The translations under genes and the position numbers were made by a program. A stretch of 12,902 nt of DNA, from assembly GCA_050736615.1 (NCBI GenBank), contig JBOHWL010000165.1, positions 1 through 12,902 of the forward strand. The letters run 5' to 3'. Source of the DNA: JBOHWJ01 sp050736615. GTDB taxonomy: Bacteria; Desulfobacterota; Binatia; Binatales; Binataceae. Positions within the stretch are counted from its first letter, which is position 1. Each line of letters starts with the position of its first letter. Shown one piece after another: positions 5,559 to 10,274 of this stretch. The notes below the pieces were generated by a model. The model saw nothing but the letters and a program-made list of their open reading frames with translations, was not told the DNA's origin and ran no database searches.

Positions 5559-7343
5559 ATGCTGTTGTACGATTTGGCGGTAGTCGGCGCGGGCAGCGCC
5601 GCCGCATACTATCTGAGCACAGTTGACAAGAACATCTATCGAACAATCATTTGTATTGGCGACGAGGATCCGTGGGCCGGTGCTCGAGGGCTTGATGAGC
5701 AAAACCCCAATAATCCGGTCAATTTCATCAATCACACCCCACCCATGATCGAGCATTTTGGTGACAAGGTCCCAGCGTACACCGAGACCCTTTACAAGCG
5801 ATCTGATTTCGCGGCGGCCAACGCCAACATAGTCCGCAAACACGCGGAGAAGTTCGTGGCCTGCCGGATCGTCAAGATCACGGAAGGGGTACTGCCCGTG
5901 GAGTTACAAGGGAGTGGCACTCAGCATAGGGGCTTTTGCCTGGAACTGAACACGGCCGCTTACTCAGGCGGCAATTTGGTCTATGCGAGGCGCGTGGTTG
6001 CGGCCGGTGGCGCGGGAGCGCATTCCGTGCCAAACGAGGCGGCAGTTGCGCATCGGCAATTTCCCCAACGCGTGATGGATATGGATCAATTCGCCCGCCA
6101 GGCCGGGAAAATCCCTAAGACAAATTCCAATCATCAAGTAACAACCGTCTTCGTCCTGGGTCCTAACGCGGCGGTCGATACCGTGGAGACGGCGCTCTTT
6201 CAAGGATTCAAGGTCGTATGGTTTTTTGGAGACAGTGTTGACGCGAAGACCGATATACGCACCGTGCAGAAACCAGCCATACTCGCCACCGGTCATCAAG
6301 TCTATGCGATGGGCCAGGAACAAGGACATCGGAAGAACGACCTTCACTTTTTGCGCGGTTCGATGTCGGTGAAGGCCAGTCCCGTTGACGTACATGTCCT
6401 CTATAAAGCGGCAGGTGACAACTCCTTCTGTGACATTAAAGGCGACTACTTCGTCTATGGCGTCGGTCAGGCGACAACAAAGCAGGAGGAGGAAGCCGGA
6501 AAACTCTTCGAGTTCATCGATAAGTCTCTCACCAACCGGCTGGTACCCTTGTACGACACCAATCAGCGCTTTGGGGCGGCTCACGAGACCGTACTGGGAT
6601 TCCAACTGGATCGCACTCCGGAAGAAGAGGTACGCGACCCGCGGTTCGGCCTCGAGGTGGTCGGAGCGATGGCGGCACAGGTGCTGAAACTCAGAAAGGA
6701 TATTCCACACAATTATCTCCGGGAGCTCGAAAAGCGCATCAAAGAGGTGATGGATATATACATGGACAATCTACGATACGATGATGAATATCCGCCTCGA
6801 ATGTTCGAGTTGCCGCTTGATACGGTGGCAAAGTGGCCCCCGGATCAGCTGAGCCAGGCGTATCGAGAGATGGGGATGAGGCTTGCCCATGTGGACCGGA
6901 GACTGAAAAATCCGGTGGCCGCATTAAAGGCTCTGCTGAGCAATTACATTACTCTTAAGAACTTTTTCGTTAAGCATCCCGATGTCACGCTTGGAGACCT
7001 TGGCCACGTCGCCGCTCAATCGACCCCTTCGGTGATCCAATCGCCGCAACTCGGTGCGATTCGCGCGGGTACGGCCGCGCAAAACGGCTTCATCCCTGAA
7101 TACGTAGGAACTGAAGACAAGCGTGGTCAGGCCAATTTCAGTGCGGACGATCGCACCATGCTGCGCGTCTATATTGCCGCGAATTATCCTTTTGTCAGTG
7201 AAGAAAACGCCGACGAATTTATTCGCTATGTTTTGGCAGAGCGGACAAAGAAGGGCTATGGTTTCACTCCACAGGAGATCGATAACTTCAACCACAGCTT
7301 GAAATTCCTCGACCGGATAGGGGAACGCGCTCTCGTCAACTGA
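5559..7343 (+). CDS. Predicted FAD/NAD(P)-binding oxidoreductase-like protein, T6SS-embedded, function unknown
   Basis: A 594-residue protein I cannot assign to a known T6SS family. Its N-terminus is a typical dinucleotide-binding fold: strand Y-D-L-A-V-V, then G-A-G-S-A-A (10-15, matching GxGxxA), then an acidic end of the next strand (G-D-E-D, 34-37). A VVAAGGAGA segment is at 146-154. A second motif, V-L-G-P-N-A-A-V-D (199-207) with the strand KVVWFFGD (218-225), looks like a degenerate NAD(P)-binding loop. I-L-A-T-G (241-245) and D-Y-F-V-Y-G-V-G-Q (296-304) resemble the ATG and FAD-ribose motifs of two-domain flavoproteins, including N-hydroxylating monooxygenases. Residues from about 390 to 594 are largely helical and unassigned. 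There is no signal peptide or membrane segment, so it is probably cytoplasmic unless exported by the T6SS. It sits alone between tssE and tssF with spacers of 84 and 75 bases. It could be a cargo effector, a modifying enzyme or a passenger gene. The fold call is fairly sure; the role is unknown. Confidence 0.75.
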   Translation: MLLYDLAVVGAGSAAAYYLSTVDKNIYRTIICIGDEDPWAGARGLDEQNPNNPVNFINHTPPMIEHFGDKVPAYTETLYKRSDFAAANANIVRKHAEKFVACRIVKITEGVLPVELQGSGTQHRGFCLELNTAAYSGGNLVYARRVVAAGGAGAHSVPNEAAVAHRQFPQRVMDMDQFARQAGKIPKTNSNHQVTTVFVLGPNAAVDTVETALFQGFKVVWFFGDSVDAKTDIRTVQKPAILATGHQVYAMGQEQGHRKNDLHFLRGSMSVKASPVDVHVLYKAAGDNSFCDIKGDYFVYGVGQATTKQEEEAGKLFEFIDKSLTNRLVPLYDTNQRFGAAHETVLGFQLDRTPEEEVRDPRFGLEVVGAMAAQVLKLRKDIPHNYLRELEKRIKEVMDIYMDNLRYDDEYPPRMFELPLDTVAKWPPDQLSQAYREMGMRLAHVDRRLKNPVAALKALLSNYITLKNFFVKHPDVTLGDLGHVAAQSTPSVIQSPQLGAIRAGTAAQNGFIPEYVGTEDKRGQANFSADDRTMLRVYIAANYPFVSEENADEFIRYVLAERTKKGYGFTPQEIDNFNHSLKFLDRIGERALVN

Positions 7344-7345
7344 CC

Positions 7346-7378
7346 GGTCCAAGAGCCGCCGGTGGCGTCGGACTTTTT
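7346..7378 (+). terminator. Terminator-like structure after the flavoprotein-like gene
   Basis: Immediately after the stop at 7341-7343, GTCC (7347-7350) can pair with GGAC (7370-7373) around an inner stem CGCC (7357-7360)/GGCG (7364-7367). Five T residues follow directly at 7374-7378. This resembles a weak intrinsic terminator, with an interrupted stem and a short U tract. Partial termination here would lower tssF, tssG and tssH expression; I see no clear promoter between it and tssF. Confidence 0.3.
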
Positions 7379-7418
7379 GGCTGAGGTGTACGCGGCAGCG
7401 CGCTGGTTGTGAGGACTG

Positions 7419-9233
7419 ATGGCCGACGAATTGCTCACATATTATGAGCAGGAGCTGAGCTTCATCCGGCAGATGGGGGCGGAATTCGCCGCGCACTATC
7501 CGAAAATCGCGGGGCGCCTGCTGCTCGAGCCCAACCGTTGCGAAGATCCTCATGTCGAACGCCTGATACAGGCTTTCGCCTTATTGTCGGCGCGCATTCG
7601 CCATAAACTCGACGACGAATTTCCGGAGCTGACGGACGCGTTGCTGGAAGTTCTGTATCCGCATTATCTGACGCCGTTGCCGTCCTTTTCGATTGCTCAA
7701 TTCGTCATCGATCCGGATCAGGGCAAGCTCAGCGGCGGCCATCGGATCGAACGGGATACCGCGCTGCTGTCCCAGCCGGTTGCGGGCACGCCGTGCCGCT
7801 TCCGCACGTGCTATCCGGTCACGCTCTGGCCGCTCGAGGTGGCGTCCGCGCGTTTCGACGCGCCTGATCGCTACAATCCGCCGCCCGCGGCGGCGGCGGT
7901 GATTCGGCTCGAATTGCGTTGTCTCGGCGGACTGAATTTTTCCGAGCTCGACCTGGATACGCTGCGATTTTTCCTAAACGGCGAGGGACCGCTAGTCTAT
8001 GCGCTCTACGAGCTGTTATTCCGCAACGCATGCCAGGTGCGGATGCGCGGCATGGGTGAAAAGATTCCAGCGGTGGTGCTGCCGCCGTCAGCGATAAAGC
8101 CGGTCGGGTTTGGCTCAGACGAGGGTTTGCTGCCGTACACGGCGCGCTCCTTTCTCGGCTATCGCTTGCTGCAGGAATATTTCGCTTATCCCGAGAAGTT
8201 TTTGTTTTTTGATCTCACCGGTTTAAAACGTGCGGCGCGCGCGGGATTTGGCAGAACCGTCGAGTTGCTGATTTTTCTCGATCGCCTGCCGCGACTCGAG
8301 CAGCCGCTTACGCCGCGAACCTTCAGCCTCGGCTGCGCGCCAATCATCAATCTCTTCAAGCAGGTGACCGAGCCGGTGCGACTTGACCGCGCACGCACGG
8401 AATATCGAGTAATCGCCGATGTGCGCCGGCAGTCATCCACCGAGATTTATTCGATTGACGCGGTTACCAGCATCTCGGCCGCCCGCCAGGAAACGACCAA
8501 CTTTCAGCCGTTCTATTCGCTCAAGCATACCGCCGAAGAAGGCCAACGAGCCTTCTGGTATGCGGCACGGCGGTCTTCGCAGCGCGCCGGGGACAACGGG
8601 GTTGAGGTCTATCTGTCGCTGGTGGATTTGAATTTCCGCCCAACGCTGCCGCCGGTTGAGGCGCTGACGATTCACGCGACCTGCACCAATCGCGATCTGC
8701 CGGGCAAATTGCCGTTCGGCCGCGGCGACGGCGGGCGCGGGGATTTTCAATTGGAAGGTCCCGCACCGCTGGCGCGCATCGAATGTCTTAAAAAGCCCAC
8801 CGAAACGCTGCGGCCACCGCTGCATCGCGGCGCTCATTGGCGCCTGCTATCGCATCTCTCGCTCAATTATCTTTCCGTCTGCGAAGGCGGGAGCGAGGCG
8901 TTGCGGGAAATCCTGCAGCTCTATAATTTCTGGGACTCCAGCGTAATCCAACAGCAAATCGCTGGGATTACCGGCGTACGCAGCCGGCGGGTGGCCGGCC
9001 GGCCGGCCAGCATGCCTTGGAACGGATTCTGCCGTGGCATCGAGGTGACGCTCGAGTTTGACGAGGAAAAATATATCGGCAACGGCGTGTTTCTGTTCGC
9101 GGGCGTGCTTGAAAGATTTCTCGGCCTGTACGCCTCGCTGAATTCCTTCAGCCAATTGGTCGCGATTACCAAACAGCGCGAGGAGCCTTTGAAGCGATGG
9201 CCGCCGCGAGCGGGAGATCAGATCCTTCTTTAG
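7419..9233 (+). CDS. tssF: T6SS baseplate protein TssF (VasA/ImpG)
   Basis: TssF of 604 residues, normal for the family, a wedge component of the cytoplasmic baseplate that works with TssG, TssK and TssE. The N-terminus is diagnostic: Y-Y-E-Q-E-L-S-F-I-R (8-17), F-A-x-x-Y-P-K-I-A-G-R-L (23-34), then D-P-H-V-E-R-L-I-Q-A-F and the DDEFPELTDALLEVLYPHYL block. Near the C-terminus, N-G-F-C-R-G-I-E-V-T-L-E-F-D-E (535-549) and the F-L-F-A-G-V-L-E-R-F-L-G-L-Y stretch are conserved family features. The ATG at 7419 follows a GAGGA at 7411-7415; the spacing is short but the start agrees with the family. The 3' end overlaps tssG by 37 bases. No frameshift or truncation is seen despite the unusual gene upstream. 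Confidence 0.97.
   Translation: MADELLTYYEQELSFIRQMGAEFAAHYPKIAGRLLLEPNRCEDPHVERLIQAFALLSARIRHKLDDEFPELTDALLEVLYPHYLTPLPSFSIAQFVIDPDQGKLSGGHRIERDTALLSQPVAGTPCRFRTCYPVTLWPLEVASARFDAPDRYNPPPAAAAVIRLELRCLGGLNFSELDLDTLRFFLNGEGPLVYALYELLFRNACQVRMRGMGEKIPAVVLPPSAIKPVGFGSDEGLLPYTARSFLGYRLLQEYFAYPEKFLFFDLTGLKRAARAGFGRTVELLIFLDRLPRLEQPLTPRTFSLGCAPIINLFKQVTEPVRLDRARTEYRVIADVRRQSSTEIYSIDAVTSISAARQETTNFQPFYSLKHTAEEGQRAFWYAARRSSQRAGDNGVEVYLSLVDLNFRPTLPPVEALTIHATCTNRDLPGKLPFGRGDGGRGDFQLEGPAPLARIECLKKPTETLRPPLHRGAHWRLLSHLSLNYLSVCEGGSEALREILQLYNFWDSSVIQQQIAGITGVRSRRVAGRPASMPWNGFCRGIEVTLEFDEEKYIGNGVFLFAGVLERFLGLYASLNSFSQLVAITKQREEPLKRWPPRAGDQILL
8992..9009 (+). repeat. 18-base perfect palindrome inside tssF
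   Basis: The stretch is four tandem GGCC units flanked by T and A, giving an 18-base perfect palindrome within the tssF coding region (codons for V-A-G-R-P-A). It may be incidental to G+C-rich coding sequence. It is recorded because palindromes this long are uncommon inside genes and can act as recognition or methylation sites. Confidence 0.6.
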
Positions 9234-10252
9234 AAGAGCTGCTGTTCGAGCAGAGCTACCACTTCGATTTCTTCGCGGCGGTGCATCTGCTCGAAATGCT
9301 CTATCCGGATCGCAAGCCGGTCGGGCGGCAGGCGAGCCCGGAGGAAGAAGCAGTGCGCTTTCGGGCACATCTGTCGCTGAGCTTTCCGCCCAGCGCAATC
9401 CAGGAAATCGAACCTCCGGGCGACGGCCGTCCGGCGCGGATGACCGCGGCTTTTATGGGTCTCACGGGGCCGCTCGGGGTATTGCCGCGCCACTATACGG
9501 AGTTGCTGCTCGAGCGGATGCGGCGCAAGGATGCGGCCGCGCGCGATTTTTTCGACCTTTTCAATCATCGCATCATCGCGCTGTTTCATCGCGCCTGGGA
9601 AAAGTACCGCTTTTACATTGGCTATGAGCAAGCGGCGCGCAATGGGGGCGCTGAGGATGCGTTTACCGCACATCTATTCGATCTGCTCGGGATGGGCACG
9701 AACGGCCTGCGCGGGCGCCTGGAGTTTGCCGATGACGCCCTGCTCTATTACGCCGGCCTGCTGGGCCAACGGCCGCGCTCGGCCAGCGCCGTCATCAATA
9801 TTCTGGGCGACTATTTCGGGGTGCCGGTTGAAATTGCGCAATTTGTCGGCCAATGGCTGGAAATCACCGAGGAAAATCGCACACGGCTGGGGCCGGGCGA
9901 AGTGAACAACCTGCTCGGCGCAAACGCGGTCGCAGGCACGCGCACATGGGATCAGCAGGCGAAATTCAGGGTGCGCGTGGGGCCGCTGTCGTATGACGAA
10001 TTCGCGCGTTTGCTTCCCGGCGGCGACGCTTTCCGCCCGTTCGTACAGCTCACCCGTTACTGCGTGGGACAGGAACTGGACTTCGATCTGCAACTGGTAT
10101 TGAAAGCACCCGAGGTCCCGTGGTGGCATCTGGGCGATCAGCGTCCGCGGCTGGGTTTCTCAACCTGGCTCAAGACCAAAGAATTCGATCGCGACGCTGA
10201 TCAGGTGGTTTTCTCCGGCGGCTTAACTCGGATTGGCGCTTTGCCGGGATAA
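9197..10252 (+). CDS. tssG: T6SS baseplate protein TssG (VasB/ImpH)
   Basis: TssG of 351 residues, the wedge partner of TssF. It begins inside the tssF coding end (37-base overlap) with GAGGAG at 9180-9185 eleven bases upstream, so translation is probably coupled to TssF. Family marks are the early F-D-F-F-A-A-V-H-L-L-E region, the F-R-A-H-L-S-L-S-F-P stretch, G-L-T-G-P-L-G-V-L-P-R-H-Y-T-E (88-102), and F-F-D-L-F-N-H-R (118-125) leading into RAWEKYRF (132-139). The later F-R-V-R-V-G-P-L segment and the final WLGxxxRLGF-like block (here WHLGDQRPRLGFSTWL) are also typical. The stop TAA at 10250-10252 lies in the loop of a small hairpin, and tssH starts 22 bases later. I see no anomaly in the protein. 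Confidence 0.97.
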   Translation: MAAASGRSDPSLEELLFEQSYHFDFFAAVHLLEMLYPDRKPVGRQASPEEEAVRFRAHLSLSFPPSAIQEIEPPGDGRPARMTAAFMGLTGPLGVLPRHYTELLLERMRRKDAAARDFFDLFNHRIIALFHRAWEKYRFYIGYEQAARNGGAEDAFTAHLFDLLGMGTNGLRGRLEFADDALLYYAGLLGQRPRSASAVINILGDYFGVPVEIAQFVGQWLEITEENRTRLGPGEVNNLLGANAVAGTRTWDQQAKFRVRVGPLSYDEFARLLPGGDAFRPFVQLTRYCVGQELDFDLQLVLKAPEVPWWHLGDQRPRLGFSTWLKTKEFDRDADQVVFSGGLTRIGALPG

Positions 10253-10257
10253 CCCGG
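10244..10257 (+). promoter_or_regulatory. Hairpin around the tssG stop codon, overlapping the tssH ribosome binding site
   Basis: CCGGG (10244-10248) and CCCGG (10253-10257) form a perfect five-pair stem. The four-base loop is ATAA and contains the tssG stop codon (10250-10252). The 3' arm shares bases with the GGGAGG that begins at 10256, the likely ribosome binding site of tssH. Ribosomes finishing tssG would melt the stem, so it could tie tssH translation to tssG. The structure is visible; coupling is inference. Confidence 0.4.
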
Positions 10258-10274
10258 GAGGAACGGAAAAGACT

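Noticed and set aside
5964..6710. Long antisense open frame of 248 codons opposite the flavoprotein-like gene
   Set aside because: The + strand gene has a consensus ribosome binding site and recognisable nucleotide-binding motifs in order. The antisense product matches no family I know, and I saw no supporting ribosome binding site. It is a shadow frame.
5559..7343. Classical toxin/immunity pair in the tssE-tssF gap
   Set aside because: Only one gene is present. There is no second small immunity-like gene, no PAAR, VgrG, MIX or Rhs marker, and no known nuclease, lipase, amidase or ADP-ribosylation motif. The effector idea stays open but unsupported.
6924..7553. Antisense open frame of 209 codons across the flavoprotein-like gene/tssF junction
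   Set aside because: It runs through the highly conserved tssF N-terminus and the terminator-like structure, and has no recognisable protein features.
10233..10274. Upstream TTG extending tssH by 14 residues
   Set aside because: It would overlap tssG, uses a rare start codon and adds residues not found in ClpV N domains. ATG 10275 agrees with the family start.
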